From Marinobacterium sediminicola (lineage in GTDB: Bacteria; Pseudomonadota; Gammaproteobacteria; Pseudomonadales; Balneatricaceae): a stretch of DNA of 64,000 nt. Location of the stretch: the NCBI RefSeq assembly GCF_022343685.1, contig NZ_CP092123.1, positions 2,170,001-2,234,000 on the forward strand, read 5' to 3'. Under the pieces are notes generated by a model. The model ran no database searches and was not told the origin of the DNA. It was given only the letters and a program-made list of their open reading frames with translations. Within the stretch, counting starts at the first letter, position 1; the number at the start of each line of letters is the position of its first letter. Positions 52,414 to 61,780 of the stretch are shown here, piece by piece. The position numbers were made by a program, and so were the translations under genes.

Positions 52414-53595
52414 TCAGAGCAGCTCGACTGCGACGGCTGTCGCTTCACCACCACCGATACAGAGGGATGCAACCCCTTTCTTCAGGCCGCGCTGCTTAAG
52501 GGCATTAAGCAGTGTGACGAGAATGCGTGAACCGGAGGAACCGATCGGGTGGCCCAGGGCGCAGGCGCCGCCGTAGACATTCACCTTGTCGGCATCCAGA
52601 CCCAGCTCGTTGATTGCCAGCAGGGAGACAACGGCGAAGGCTTCGTTGATCTCGTACAGATCCACGTCATCCTTGGTCCAGCCCGCCTTGTCGAGCACCT
52701 TCTGGATGGCACCGATCGGGGCGATGGTAAACTCAGCCGGCAGCTGGGCGTGGGTAGAATGCGCCACAATACGCGCCAGCGGCTTGAGGCCGCGCTTGTC
52801 GGCTTCGGCCTGAGTAGCCAGCACCAATGCGGAACCGCCATCGCTGATGGAACTGGAGTTGGCGGCGGTCACGGTGCCGTCTTTCTTGAACGCCGGCTTC
52901 AGCTGCGGAATCTTGTCGGGGCGGGCGTTGCCCGGCTGCTCGTCGGTATCGACAACCACATCGCCACCACGGCCCTTGACGGTGACGGGAGCAATTTCGT
53001 CCTTGAACCAGCCATTCTCGATAGCGGCCAGCGCCTTGGTCAGGGAGCCGATGGCAAACTCGTCCATCGCTTCGCGGGTGATGTTGTACTCATCAGCCGA
53101 GCGCTGCGCAAACACGCCCATCAGACCGCCTTCGTAGGCATCTTCAAGGCCGTCGAAGAACATGGAGTCGATCACCTGACCGTGGCCCATACGCATGCCT
53201 GCGCGGGCCTTGGGCAGCATGTAAGGTGCCTGGCTCATGTTTTCCATGCCACCGGCGATCATGATGTCAGCGCTGCCAGCCTTGATCTGGTCGTGCGCCT
53301 GCATGACCGCTTTCATGCCGGAGCCACACATCTTGTTGATGGTCGTTGCACCGGCAGCATCGGGGATACCGGCCTTGCGCGATGCCTGACGGGCCGGAGC
53401 CTGTCCCAGCGCACCGGGCAGTACGCAGCCCATGATTACTTCGTCGATATCGCTCGGTTGCAGACCTGCACGCTCGATGGCGGCTTCGATCGCGACTGCA
53501 CCCAGATCCGGTGAACGGACATCACTGAGGGAGCCCATCATTCCGCCCATCGGCGTACGGGCCGCACCCAGAATCACAATGCTGTTGTCTGACAT
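52414..53595 (-). CDS. Acetyl-CoA acetyltransferase (thiolase)
   Basis: A 393-residue biosynthetic/degradative thiolase. The nucleophile Cys is in NKMCGSGMKAVMQA (about residue 89), the His in NEAFAVV, and the C-terminal Cys-Gly motif in SLCIGGGEATAV. AGGAGC lies eight bases before the ATG at 53593-53595. It is the last of three minus-strand genes with an acyl-CoA dehydrogenase and an SDR of the 17-beta-HSD10 type, a set that fits the last steps of isoleucine breakdown (2-methylacetoacetyl-CoA cleavage). Confidence 0.94.
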   Translation of the reverse strand: MSDNSIVILGAARTPMGGMMGSLSDVRSPDLGAVAIEAAIERAGLQPSDIDEVIMGCVLPGALGQAPARQASRKAGIPDAAGATTINKMCGSGMKAVMQAHDQIKAGSADIMIAGGMENMSQAPYMLPKARAGMRMGHGQVIDSMFFDGLEDAYEGGLMGVFAQRSADEYNITREAMDEFAIGSLTKALAAIENGWFKDEIAPVTVKGRGGDVVVDTDEQPGNARPDKIPQLKPAFKKDGTVTAANSSSISDGGSALVLATQAEADKRGLKPLARIVAHSTHAQLPAEFTIAPIGAIQKVLDKAGWTKDDVDLYEINEAFAVVSLLAINELGLDADKVNVYGGACALGHPIGSSGSRILVTLLNALKQRGLKKGVASLCIGGGEATAVAVELL

Positions 53596-53638
53596 CTTCT
53601 TGCTCCTGTTAAGTCGTTGTTATTCGTTCAGGTTCGCT

Positions 53639-54793
53639 TTAGTCGCGGCCCAGGACCGAGCGGGCGATCACTTCTTTCATCACTTCCGACGTACCACCGT
53701 AAATACGCTGGACACGGGCATCGATGAATGCGCGAGATATCGGATACTCAGTGGTATACCCATAGCCACCAAACAGCTGCAGACATCCATCGGCTACGCG
53801 GCACTGCATCTCGGTCGCGGTATACTTGGCCATGGAAGCGGTCGCCGCATCCAGTTCGCCACGGGAGTACTCACTGATGCACTGGTCGATGAACGCCTTG
53901 TTGACGCGGTAGTCGGTCTCCATTTCGGCGATACGGAAACGGGTGTTCTGTAGCTGCTTCAGTTTCTGGCCAAACAGAGTACGTTCGTCAGCGTACTGGA
54001 TGGTCATATCCAGCGAGCCGCGGGCCGCACCGACACCGATAGCGCCTATCACCAGACGCTCGCGGGGCAGCTCCTTCATCAGATACATGAAGCCCTTGCC
54101 CTCTTCGCCCAGCAGCGCGGACTTGGGTACGCGCAGGTTCTCGAAGAAGAGTTCCGATGTGTCACCAGAGTGCTGACCGATCTTCTCCAGATTACGGCCC
54201 TTGCTGTAACCCGGCAGCGTGGTATCGACCAGGAAGAGGCTGACACCCTTGGCACCGGCAGACGGGTCGGTCTTCGCCGCCACGATCACCATGTCGGCAT
54301 GCTGGCCGTTGGTGATAAAAGTCTTGGAACCGTTGATGACGTACTCGTCACCGTCCAGTACCGCCGTGGTACGCAGGGCTGCCAGATCGCTGCCGGCACC
54401 CGGCTCGGTCATGGCGATCGCACCCACCACATCACCTGACACCATGCCCGGCAGCCAGCGGGCTTTCTGCTCGTCGTTACCAATATGGGCGATGTAAGGC
54501 GCCACGATGTCGGAATGAACCATCACGTTGGTAGCCAGGGCCCCGTAGCCCAGGCGCGCCATCTCGGTCACCAGCATTACGGAGTACTCAAATGGCACGC
54601 CGCAGCCACCATGCGCTTCAGGCGCGTCAACACACAGCAGTCCCGCCTCACCCAGCGTGCGCCAGAGTTCACGCGGAGTGATACCGTCCTGTTCCCACTG
54701 CTCATAGTGCGGGGCCACTTCACGCTCGAGGGCGCGCAGTACCATTTCACGAAAGAGTTCCAGTTCTTCGTTGTCGATAGCCACTGCATTCAT
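53639..54793 (-). CDS. Acyl-CoA dehydrogenase (isovaleryl/long-chain-like subgroup)
   Basis: A 384-residue FAD enzyme. Features are GAIAMTEPGAGSDLAAL, INGSKTFITNGQHAD, LFGQKLKQLQ and RIYGGTSEVMKEVIARS. The C-terminal loop reads YGGT and so lacks the catalytic Glu of short- and medium-chain enzymes; the Glu of LPRERLVI is at the position used by isovaleryl- and long-chain enzymes. In this cluster 2-methylbutyryl-CoA is a likely substrate. ATG at 54791-54793 has GGAGG eight bases upstream, better than the GTG three codons earlier. Electrons go to ETF. Confidence 0.93.
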   Translation of the reverse strand: MNAVAIDNEELELFREMVLRALEREVAPHYEQWEQDGITPRELWRTLGEAGLLCVDAPEAHGGCGVPFEYSVMLVTEMARLGYGALATNVMVHSDIVAPYIAHIGNDEQKARWLPGMVSGDVVGAIAMTEPGAGSDLAALRTTAVLDGDEYVINGSKTFITNGQHADMVIVAAKTDPSAGAKGVSLFLVDTTLPGYSKGRNLEKIGQHSGDTSELFFENLRVPKSALLGEEGKGFMYLMKELPRERLVIGAIGVGAARGSLDMTIQYADERTLFGQKLKQLQNTRFRIAEMETDYRVNKAFIDQCISEYSRGELDAATASMAKYTATEMQCRVADGCLQLFGGYGYTTEYPISRAFIDARVQRIYGGTSEVMKEVIARSVLGRD

Positions 54794-54818
54794 CTTGCTC
54801 ACCTCCCCTGACGTCTGC

Positions 54819-55580
54819 TTACTTCGGAGCCATGCGCAGTGCGCAATCCAGACGGATGGTTTCGCCGTTCAACAACGGGTTCTTCACGATCTGCTCAACC
54901 AGCATGCCGTATTCATCCGGGTGGCCCAGTCGCTGCGGGAACGGCAGCGTGGCCGCCAGGCTGTCCTGCACTTCCTGCGGGAAGCCGGACATCATCGGGG
55001 TCAGGAACAGGCCCGGAGCGATCGTGTTGACGCGGATACCGCTGCGCGCCAACTCACGAGCCGCCTGCAGCGTCATCGCGACAACACCGCCCTTGGAGGC
55101 GCTGTAGGCGACCTGACCGATCTGGCCTTCGTACGCGGCGATGGATGCGGTCGAGATGATGACCCCGCGCTCGCCATCAGCATTCGGCTCACGGGTCGCC
55201 ATTTCAGCCGCAGCCAGGCGCATGATGTTGAAGCTGCCGACCAGGTTGACCTGAATCACCTTGTCAAAGTCGGCCAGCGGCATCGGGCCTTCCTTGCCGA
55301 CGATCTTGCAGGCCGGAGCGATACCGGCACAGTTGACGGCGATACCACAGGGACCATGGACTTCACGTGCTGCCGCAAAGGCCGCTTCAGCGCTTTCGGC
55401 AGAAGAAACGTCGCAACGCACAAAGATGCCACCCAGTTCTTCGGCGATCTGGCGACCACGCTCTTCCTGCAGGTCGAAGATGGCAACCTTGGCACCGGCA
55501 GCAGCCAATGCACGGGCAGCGCCCTCACCCAGACCTGAAGCGCCACCGGTTACCACTGCGGGTACATTCTTGAAATCCAT
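54819..55580 (-). CDS. SDR 3-hydroxyacyl-CoA dehydrogenase (17-beta-HSD10-like)
   Basis: A 253-residue short-chain dehydrogenase. The NAD loop is [18 protein letters not shown] is the structural motif, and the catalytic Tyr-Lys pair is in AYSASKGGV. The inserts ([23 protein letters not shown]) match HSD17B10-type enzymes that oxidise 2-methyl-3-hydroxybutyryl-CoA. ATG at 55578-55580 is used because upstream in-frame residues are not conserved. It is first in the three-gene operon and divergent from gcdH. Confidence 0.93.
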   Translation of the reverse strand: MDFKNVPAVVTGGASGLGEGAARALAAAGAKVAIFDLQEERGRQIAEELGGIFVRCDVSSAESAEAAFAAAREVHGPCGIAVNCAGIAPACKIVGKEGPMPLADFDKVIQVNLVGSFNIMRLAAAEMATREPNADGERGVIISTASIAAYEGQIGQVAYSASKGGVVAMTLQAARELARSGIRVNTIAPGLFLTPMMSGFPQEVQDSLAATLPFPQRLGHPDEYGMLVEQIVKNPLLNGETIRLDCALRMAPK

Positions 55581-55813
55581 AACACTCTCACCTTGTTTTA
55601 TTCGTTGGACTGCTGCACCTGGCAACAGTGCTATATAAGGGAATGACCTTAGTGTGTCTCAGGATCGAAAACGCTGCCATGACAATATTCGGCAGCAAAT
55701 TTGGCAAAAATGAGCAACCCAAGCGGGTCGGATGGGTCAATTGGTGCTAAATGTTGAGTATGGCCCGGGTGGCATTTGGCCGTTCAGATGAAGCCTTGAA
55801 AGGGAGTACATGC

Positions 55814-57001
55814 ATGTCCAGCCCCGTTCAATTCAATTGGGAAGACCCTCTGTTGCTGGAGCAACAGCTCACCGCCGAAGAGCGACAGATCCGTGATGCG
55901 ACGCGGGCGTACTGCCAAAAGTCCCTGCAACCCCGGATCATCAGTGCCTTCCGCGAGGAGCGTTTTGATCGCGACATATACAGGGAAATGGGCCAACTGG
56001 GTCTACTTGGCCCGACGATTTCTCCCAAATACGGCGGCGCGGGCATCAGTCACGTGGCCTATGGGCTGATTGCACGTGAGGTGGAACGGGTCGATTCCGG
56101 TTATCGCTCGGCCATGAGCGTTCAATCATCGCTGGTAATGCATGCCATCGAGACCTATGGCAGTGAAGAGCAAAAGCAACGTTACCTGCCCAAACTGGCC
56201 CGAGGTGAATGGGTAGGCTGTTTTGGCCTGACGGAGCCGGACCACGGATCCGACCCGGGATCAATGAAATCCCGCGCTCGGAAGATTGAAGGAGGCTACC
56301 TGCTCAGCGGTCAAAAGACCTGGATCACCAATAGCCCCATCGCCGATCTCGCGATTGTCTGGGCCAAGTCCGATGCCCACGGCGGCGCCATTCGCGGCTT
56401 TATCGTCAAGCGGGGTACCAAAGGTCTTTCGACGCCGAAAATCGAGGGCAAGCTCAGCCTGAGAGCCTCGGTTACCGGTGAAATCGTGTTGGATGAAGCC
56501 CTGGTGGCCGAAGCAAACCTCCTGCCCTACGCCACCGGACTGGCTGGCCCATTCGGTTGCCTGAACAAGGCGCGCTTCGGCATCGCATGGGGCAGTATGG
56601 GCGCCGCCGAATTCTGTTGGCATGCCGCCCGCCAGTACACGCTGGATCGCAAGCAATTCAATCGACCGCTGGCCGCGAACCAGTTAATTCAGTTGAAGCT
56701 GGCCAACATGCAGACCGAGATTACCCTGGGCCTGCAGGCCGCGCTTCAGGTGGGCCGCCTGATGGACGCGGGCAACTGGGCACCGGAGATGGTCTCGCTG
56801 ATCAAGCGCAACAACTGCTGCAAGGCGCTGGAGGTTGCCCGTATGGCGCGAGACATGCACGGCGGCAATGGCATCACGGAAGATTTCGGCGTGATGCGTC
56901 ACTTGATGAATCTGGAAACGGTGAATACCTACGAGGGCACTCAGGATATTCACGCCCTCATTCTTGGGCGGGCTCAAACCGGGATTCAGGCGTTCTTTTG
57001 A
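55814..57001 (+). CDS. gcdH: Glutaryl-CoA dehydrogenase
   Basis: A 395-residue acyl-CoA dehydrogenase of the glutaryl-CoA type, which oxidises and decarboxylates glutaryl-CoA to crotonyl-CoA in lysine and tryptophan breakdown. Matching features are [60 protein letters not shown] with the substrate-binding Arg, and [15 protein letters not shown] with the catalytic Glu. ATG at 55814 has GGGAG seven bases upstream. Its last 16 bases overlap the convergent methyltransferase gene. Confidence 0.95.
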   Translation: MSSPVQFNWEDPLLLEQQLTAEERQIRDATRAYCQKSLQPRIISAFREERFDRDIYREMGQLGLLGPTISPKYGGAGISHVAYGLIAREVERVDSGYRSAMSVQSSLVMHAIETYGSEEQKQRYLPKLARGEWVGCFGLTEPDHGSDPGSMKSRARKIEGGYLLSGQKTWITNSPIADLAIVWAKSDAHGGAIRGFIVKRGTKGLSTPKIEGKLSLRASVTGEIVLDEALVAEANLLPYATGLAGPFGCLNKARFGIAWGSMGAAEFCWHAARQYTLDRKQFNRPLAANQLIQLKLANMQTEITLGLQAALQVGRLMDAGNWAPEMVSLIKRNNCCKALEVARMARDMHGGNGITEDFGVMRHLMNLETVNTYEGTQDIHALILGRAQTGIQAFF

Positions 57002-57627
57002 AAGCAGACCACGTCGGCGTGCGGGTACTTGGGGTTGCTGGACCAGCGCTCACCCAGCCAGTTGAAACTGGCTTCGGCAAAAAAGGTGATGTGAGTCGGA
57101 TCGTTACGGTAATGCCAGCTGCGAAAACGCTCGTCATCCAGCACCCGTTTGGTCTGCAGCACCAGGAGGCCGCCCGGCGCCAACAATGACCACAACCGAT
57201 CCAGTATCGGCAGCGGCTCCGACAGATGCTCCACCACTTCAGTGCTGGTAATAAAGTCGTACTGCCCGGTCAACGCGGCTTCATCCGGATGGAAATACTT
57301 GTCGTATTGCGCCATCCGGTAACCCGCCTCCTGCGCCATCGCCACCAGCGCAGGCCCGGGACCACAGCCGAAATCCAGTCCTCGGGCCGGAGCCGGCTTG
57401 CGCTTCAAGACCTCATCAAAGGTACGGGAGAGGAAACGACGATAGCCCGGATCATCGATCTCGTTCTCGTGATCGTCGTAGACCGCCTTCTCATCCGCTT
57501 CGGACAACCGCTGTGAGGGTTCCAGATGAATCAGTTCACAGCGCTCACAACGATGGTACAGACGCTCCTTGCACAAGATTGGACGCAGAGATTCCCCACC
57601 GCACAGTGGGCAACGCGCAAGAGTCAT
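56986..57627 (-). CDS. Class I SAM-dependent methyltransferase with N-terminal zinc-ribbon-like cysteines
   Basis: A 213-residue protein. The N-terminus has two CxxC pairs (CPLCGG and CERCEL) typical of a small zinc ribbon. A Rossmann methyltransferase follows ([16 protein letters not shown] for [24 protein letters not shown]). This architecture is common in methyltransferases of unknown substrate. Its ATG overlaps the stop of the bestrophin gene (ATGA), so the two are coupled, though a functional link is not evident. Confidence 0.86.
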   Translation of the reverse strand: MTLARCPLCGGESLRPILCKERLYHRCERCELIHLEPSQRLSEADEKAVYDDHENEIDDPGYRRFLSRTFDEVLKRKPAPARGLDFGCGPGPALVAMAQEAGYRMAQYDKYFHPDEAALTGQYDFITSTEVVEHLSEPLPILDRLWSLLAPGGLLVLQTKRVLDDERFRSWHYRNDPTHITFFAEASFNWLGERWSSNPKYPHADVVCFQKNA

Positions 57628-58532
57628 TGCAGCTGGAACTCCACCGGTTGCAACAGTTCAGGCGCGGGCTCACCCAAAGCCTCGGCAACGCTGATCTCGT
57701 TGATACGACAGATCGCATCCAGCGGCAGGTCATTGCTGTCACGGCCAAAGGGAAACTCCAGCTGCTCCGACAGGCGGTCCAGTCCGAAAAAGGTATAGGC
57801 AACGATGGCAGTGAACACCGGTGTGAACCAGCCTGCAGCGCCGACGAGACCGAAAGGCAGCAGGTAGCAATAAATGTAGGCGGTACGGTGTGCCAACAGC
57901 GTGTAGGCGAAAGGCAGCGGCGTATGAGCAATACGCTCCGAAGCTGCCTGCACACCCGCCAGGGCATGCAGATGTTTATCCAGCGCGGCGGCGCCAACGC
58001 TGTCCAGCCGACCGGCCTGACGCTCGCCAGCCAGTACCTGTCCAGCCTGCTGCAGCATGAATTCGGCCGGGTTACGCTTGGCAAGGACATCCTCCACCAG
58101 CTCTGAGGGTAATGTGGATGGCAGTTCTGATCGCACATCTTCACCACGCAACTGCCCGCGCAGCAGGTGGGTATGGGCAAGAACCCTCAGCAGCAACGCG
58201 CGACGCGATTCCGGAGTCAGATAAATCGCACTGATACGTGCCAGGCTGCGCACTTCGTAAACCATCTGTCCCCACTGCTTGCGTGCCTCCCACCAGCGAT
58301 CATAGGTGGCAGTATTGCGCACACTGAGCAGAATCGACAGGGCGATCCCCAGGAGTGTGAACGGCAGCAGCGTATATTCCACAATGCCGTCAAGATAGTG
58401 ATGACGCGCGACCCAGGTCACCGCACAGGCAAACAGACCGGCCAGAATGATATGGGGAAGAACATGGGGAACGACCGACCCTTTCCAGGCCAGCATCAGC
58501 CCCAATGCACCGGGGCGTTTACGAACGATCAT
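57624..58532 (-). CDS. Bestrophin-like (UPF0187) membrane channel
   Basis: A 302-residue protein of the bestrophin/YneE family. Features are LSVRNTATYDRWWEARKQWG, AYTLLAHRTAYIYCYLLPFGL, TAIVAYTFFGLDRLSEQLEFPFG and DLPLDAICR. Bacterial members form pentameric cation-selective or anion channels. Four hydrophobic segments are visible (about 25-45, 55-75, 215-240, 245-265). ATG at 58530-58532 is used; 11 in-frame upstream residues are not family-like. The methyltransferase is coupled downstream. Confidence 0.88.
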   Translation of the reverse strand: MIVRKRPGALGLMLAWKGSVVPHVLPHIILAGLFACAVTWVARHHYLDGIVEYTLLPFTLLGIALSILLSVRNTATYDRWWEARKQWGQMVYEVRSLARISAIYLTPESRRALLLRVLAHTHLLRGQLRGEDVRSELPSTLPSELVEDVLAKRNPAEFMLQQAGQVLAGERQAGRLDSVGAAALDKHLHALAGVQAASERIAHTPLPFAYTLLAHRTAYIYCYLLPFGLVGAAGWFTPVFTAIVAYTFFGLDRLSEQLEFPFGRDSNDLPLDAICRINEISVAEALGEPAPELLQPVEFQLQ

Positions 58533-58598
58533 TAAACAGATACTCCGAGCAGCTGGAGGGCACAAAGTGTGTCACAGCTGCCCGGGTTAGGGAAGGAA

Positions 58599-58880
58599 TC
58601 AGGCGCGGGACATGACTCGACGACGCGACGTGACACCCTGCTTCAGCTTGTTCAAACGGGATATGCGGGCCATCACCAGCAATTCTATTACACCAGCTCC
58701 TATCAACAGATCAAACACGTTAGACTGGTCTCCCAGCCATGCGTGGATAGAAGCTCCTTCTCCTGTTGCCAGTGCATAGATGCAAACAGCGATAACCAGT
58801 GACGCCGCCATGGAGATCAGGTTGTACTTGAACAGGTGACGTTTGATCTCGGCGACTGATTCGCGCTTGCTAGGTCTCAT
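58599..58880 (-). CDS. Small two-helix membrane protein of unknown function
   Basis: A 93-residue protein with a basic start (MRPSKRESVAEIKRHLFKYN), two hydrophobic segments (about 21-40 and 56-72) and a very basic tail (KLKQGVTSRRRVMSRA). I recognise no family. It lies 66 bases upstream of the bestrophin gene on the same strand. A GTTCA-TTTAT-TGAAC inverted repeat (58897-58911) is just upstream and may be an operator. Coding potential is supported by frame length, composition and a start near a GAGGTAGT purine run. Confidence 0.6.
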   Translation of the reverse strand: MRPSKRESVAEIKRHLFKYNLISMAASLVIAVCIYALATGEGASIHAWLGDQSNVFDLLIGAGVIELLVMARISRLNKLKQGVTSRRRVMSRA

Positions 58881-59360
58881 TTCTCACTACCTCACAGTTC
58901 ATTTATTGAACAATTTAAGCTGGTGTGATTTTGGCTTTGAGATCAAATATTGACCAGTGTTCCAAAAAGCGACAATTAACACCCCTTGCCCGAAACACCC
59001 GTTTCATACAGCCCAAAAACGCCCTTTTCTGGTGCTTACGAACGGATTTGTTCACTTGGAATTCAGCCAATTCCGGCATTCAGCCCCCCCTCTTCAAGCA
59101 GACAAAACTGGTATTCAAGGCGAAAAAATCACTAAAACCATTTAATTTCAAAATCTTAGACAGAACTCTCCCAAACTGACGCCTGACCACAGGCCGCTAT
59201 GCGTGTGTCATACAAACTGAACACTATTTACCCAAAGCGTTGAATAATGGCGACAAGCCAAAATGTGAATTTTTAAATTTTTTTGCAGCCGGCACTGCCC
59301 GATATGCCTTTTTCGTCCTGACACCGGTATGTACAACGCTGAGGCTGACCTGCAGCCCAC
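58881..59360. other. AT-rich gene-free interval
   Basis: About 480 bases, visibly richer in A and T than the surroundings, with no convincing gene. A plus-strand frame of 84 codons at 58925-59179 has no ribosome-binding site and no recognisable sequence. It contains A/T runs (for example around 59265-59285) and could hold a small RNA or a remnant of transferred DNA; I cannot tell. Confidence 0.4.
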
Positions 59361-59388
59361 AAAAAAGGCTGCCCATTGGGCAGCCTTT
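59361..59388. terminator. Bidirectional terminator after the phytase-like gene
   Basis: AAAAAAGGCTGCCCA and TGGGCAGCCTTTT form an 11-bp stem with A and T runs at either side. It ends the minus-strand gene at 59411-61576 and anything from the left. Confidence 0.92.
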
Positions 59389-59410
59389 TCCAAGCATTGG
59401 ATTGAGCGTG

Positions 59411-61576
59411 TTACAGCTGTCCGAGCTTCAGCCAGAAGGTTTCACCCGAGCTGTCATCCACACCGTCATTATCCGTCACCAGATAGCCGTTGCCTTTCGC
59501 GTCGATGGCAAAACCTTCAACCTTGTCAGTGACATAACCATTCAGTGACTTCAGCTGTGGTATCAGATCCTGGACCAGCGTCTTGGAGACAACCGGCAGT
59601 GTCTGCCCCAGTGCCTTAGGCTCAAGATCGGACAGTGCGATCTTGTAAAGACGCTTGATCGCTGCCTTATCACCGATCTGGTTATCACGCTCAATCACGT
59701 AAAGATGGTCGCTGTGCAATTCCAGATCGGACAAACCTACCCAGCCTTCGGCTGCTTTCTCCAGCGGATAGTGAACCGCGCCCCACTGCTCGCTTTTGAG
59801 GTTGTAGGCCAGCAGTTTGGCATGATGCTCCGGGTCATCCCCCCAGGGACGCTGAACGGCAACCCAAAGCATATCACCGACCAGTGCGATACCCTCGGCA
59901 CCAAAACGGGTCTGGTGTGCCAAAAGAGCTTCCGGCAGAGCAATCGTCCGAGTGATCTCACCTGCTGCATTCACATGGTGAAGTGCATGCGGAACTTCCT
60001 TGTCGGCATTGCCTTCTGAGGCCAGCCAGAAGCCACCCTTGCCATCGGCGACGATACCTTCAAGATCGAGTTTCTTCGCCACTTTACCGTCACGGGTTAC
60101 ATCGGTGGCCGCAATGATCTTGGCCGGATGCTGGTTGGCATCGATGGTAAAAATGCGTGGCTGGTTCTTGTAGAAGCTGTCATTCACGGCATAGAGGATA
60201 CCCGGTTGCTTCGGATCAGCAGTCAGGCCCGACAGAGCTCCCCAGCCGATCGGTGCGCCAGCTTCATCATTCATCGATACCAGCTGCGGATACTGCGCTT
60301 CATCCTTGGACAGCTGGAACATCATCACATGCGCACGCACACCACCATCTTCAATCAGGTCTTTCTCGTTGGCGCTTACCAGCAAGCCACGCTCAGGAAT
60401 GGCAATGGCCGACTCAGGTGCGATGCCGGACGGAAGAATCTGAACAAACTCCGGCTCAGCACCCGTGTCACGGTAGACACCGATCACTGAACCTCGCTCT
60501 GACATCACAAAGATGTAGGTCTGATCGCCATAACGAGCGACTTCCAGACCTTCAGGTTCACCGCCCTTTTTGCCGGAACGCTTGTCAGGATAATGACCGG
60601 CACGAATCACTTCGTGCTCAAACGCCTCAGCCGACTCGAACAACAGGCGCCCATCCTTGTGGAAGATACTGAACCCGCGTGCACCGCCTTCGTAGTCGCC
60701 TTCGTTGGCAATGACGAAACGATCATCATCGAGCCATTTCACCGCATCCGGCTCGCGCTTCACACCCTGCTGGCTTTCGGTGAAAACCAGAGCACCATCC
60801 TTTTCGGTATCGATCCGGTTCAGATCCACGCTCCCGGCCGAGAAGTGGTTAACGATCTTGCCACTGGCAGCGTCCACGATCACCAGGTGGTTGTTCTCCT
60901 GCAGCGTTACAACCACTTCCCCAAGACGATTGAAGTCGACGAACTCGGGTTCCGGGTCGGTCGGTGCGATCTCGGCCAGACCGGTCAGGTCAACACGCTT
61001 GAGGTTACTGCAATCCAGACCCTGATCCTTCACCGGCACAATAACCAGGTCACCTGCCGGCAACTGGGGAATCTGACCATCATTCAGATCTTCATCACGC
61101 TCGTTCTCGATTGCGACCGCGACAAAACGCTTGTCCTTAGAGACGGCGACAGAGTCCGGTTGCCCACCCAGGTCACAGCGGCTCAGGATTTGCTTGTTCT
61201 GCGGAGACACCAGCGCCAGGAAACCGGCAGGCTCGACATAGCTTCCCGAAGTATTCACCGCAGTCACTACCTGATTGCCCAGCGCACTGACTGACGTCGG
61301 TTCGCCATCAAGCGCCATAAAACCCGCAGGCTTGGGCTGTTTAGCCTGACGAATGTCGATGAATCCGAGACCACCACGAGGGCTGTCAGAGTAGATCAAC
61401 ATTTGGCCATCAGCTGTGGCGGTGATGATCTCCGCCGAAGTTTCCTGACTCATTTCGTTTGCAGGCAGGTTGTGGCTGACAGGGAAGCTGGCAATACGGT
61501 TGAACTGATCCGCCTGAGCACCGGTTGCGGCGATCGCCAGCGCCAGGGCTGAAAGACGTGAAGCAAAAGACTGCAT
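59411..61576 (-). CDS. Secreted phytase-like esterase with beta-propeller domain
   Basis: A 721-residue exported protein with a signal peptide ending GAQA (residue 22). The first about 370 residues form a beta-propeller (blades such as LGNQVVTAVNTSGSY, VAVSKDKRFVAVAIENE, DAVKWLDDDRFVIANEGD). The C-terminal half matches the esterase-like activity of phytase family (PF13449): SGLTADPKQPGILYAVND, KLDLEGIVADGKGGFWLASEG, RFGAEGIALVGD and DKVEGFAIDAKGNGYLVTDNDG. It probably acts on phosphate esters in the periplasm or outside. A Pho-box match 40 bases upstream supports this. ATG at 61574-61576 is chosen because the in-frame codons upstream precede the signal peptide. Confidence 0.85.
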   Translation of the reverse strand: MQSFASRLSALALAIAATGAQADQFNRIASFPVSHNLPANEMSQETSAEIITATADGQMLIYSDSPRGGLGFIDIRQAKQPKPAGFMALDGEPTSVSALGNQVVTAVNTSGSYVEPAGFLALVSPQNKQILSRCDLGGQPDSVAVSKDKRFVAVAIENERDEDLNDGQIPQLPAGDLVIVPVKDQGLDCSNLKRVDLTGLAEIAPTDPEPEFVDFNRLGEVVVTLQENNHLVIVDAASGKIVNHFSAGSVDLNRIDTEKDGALVFTESQQGVKREPDAVKWLDDDRFVIANEGDYEGGARGFSIFHKDGRLLFESAEAFEHEVIRAGHYPDKRSGKKGGEPEGLEVARYGDQTYIFVMSERGSVIGVYRDTGAEPEFVQILPSGIAPESAIAIPERGLLVSANEKDLIEDGGVRAHVMMFQLSKDEAQYPQLVSMNDEAGAPIGWGALSGLTADPKQPGILYAVNDSFYKNQPRIFTIDANQHPAKIIAATDVTRDGKVAKKLDLEGIVADGKGGFWLASEGNADKEVPHALHHVNAAGEITRTIALPEALLAHQTRFGAEGIALVGDMLWVAVQRPWGDDPEHHAKLLAYNLKSEQWGAVHYPLEKAAEGWVGLSDLELHSDHLYVIERDNQIGDKAAIKRLYKIALSDLEPKALGQTLPVVSKTLVQDLIPQLKSLNGYVTDKVEGFAIDAKGNGYLVTDNDGVDDSSGETFWLKLGQL

Positions 61577-61616
61577 GGTGATTGGCATCCTGTTATGAAA
61601 TGGAGACGCGTACACT

Positions 61617-61634
61617 AAGAAAGTTAAATGACAG
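61617..61634 (-). promoter_or_regulatory. Pho-box-like site upstream of the phytase-like gene
   Basis: CTGTCATTTAACTTTCTT on the minus strand matches the PhoB consensus (CTGTCATAWAWCTGTCAY) at 15 of 18 positions by eye. It lies 40 bases before the start codon, where a PhoB site would take the place of the -35. PhoB control is inferred. Confidence 0.55.
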
Positions 61635-61780
61635 GATTATGATGGTGGCAGAACTATTGATTATTAAGGAAACACTACATAGAAATAAACAAAACCTTAA
61701 CAGAACATAAACCGAAATGTAATAATCGAAAAATAACATGCACCACACTTTTAAAACACGCTTCACGTTTGGTGTAATGC

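Noticed and set aside
53639-54793. Acyl-CoA dehydrogenase lacking its catalytic glutamate
   Set aside because: The YGGT loop lacks it, but the LPRERLVI glutamate is at the position used by isovaleryl- and long-chain enzymes, so the enzyme looks functional.
58925-59179. 84-codon open frame on the plus strand
   Set aside because: No ribosome-binding site, no family resemblance, and the region is simply AT-rich.
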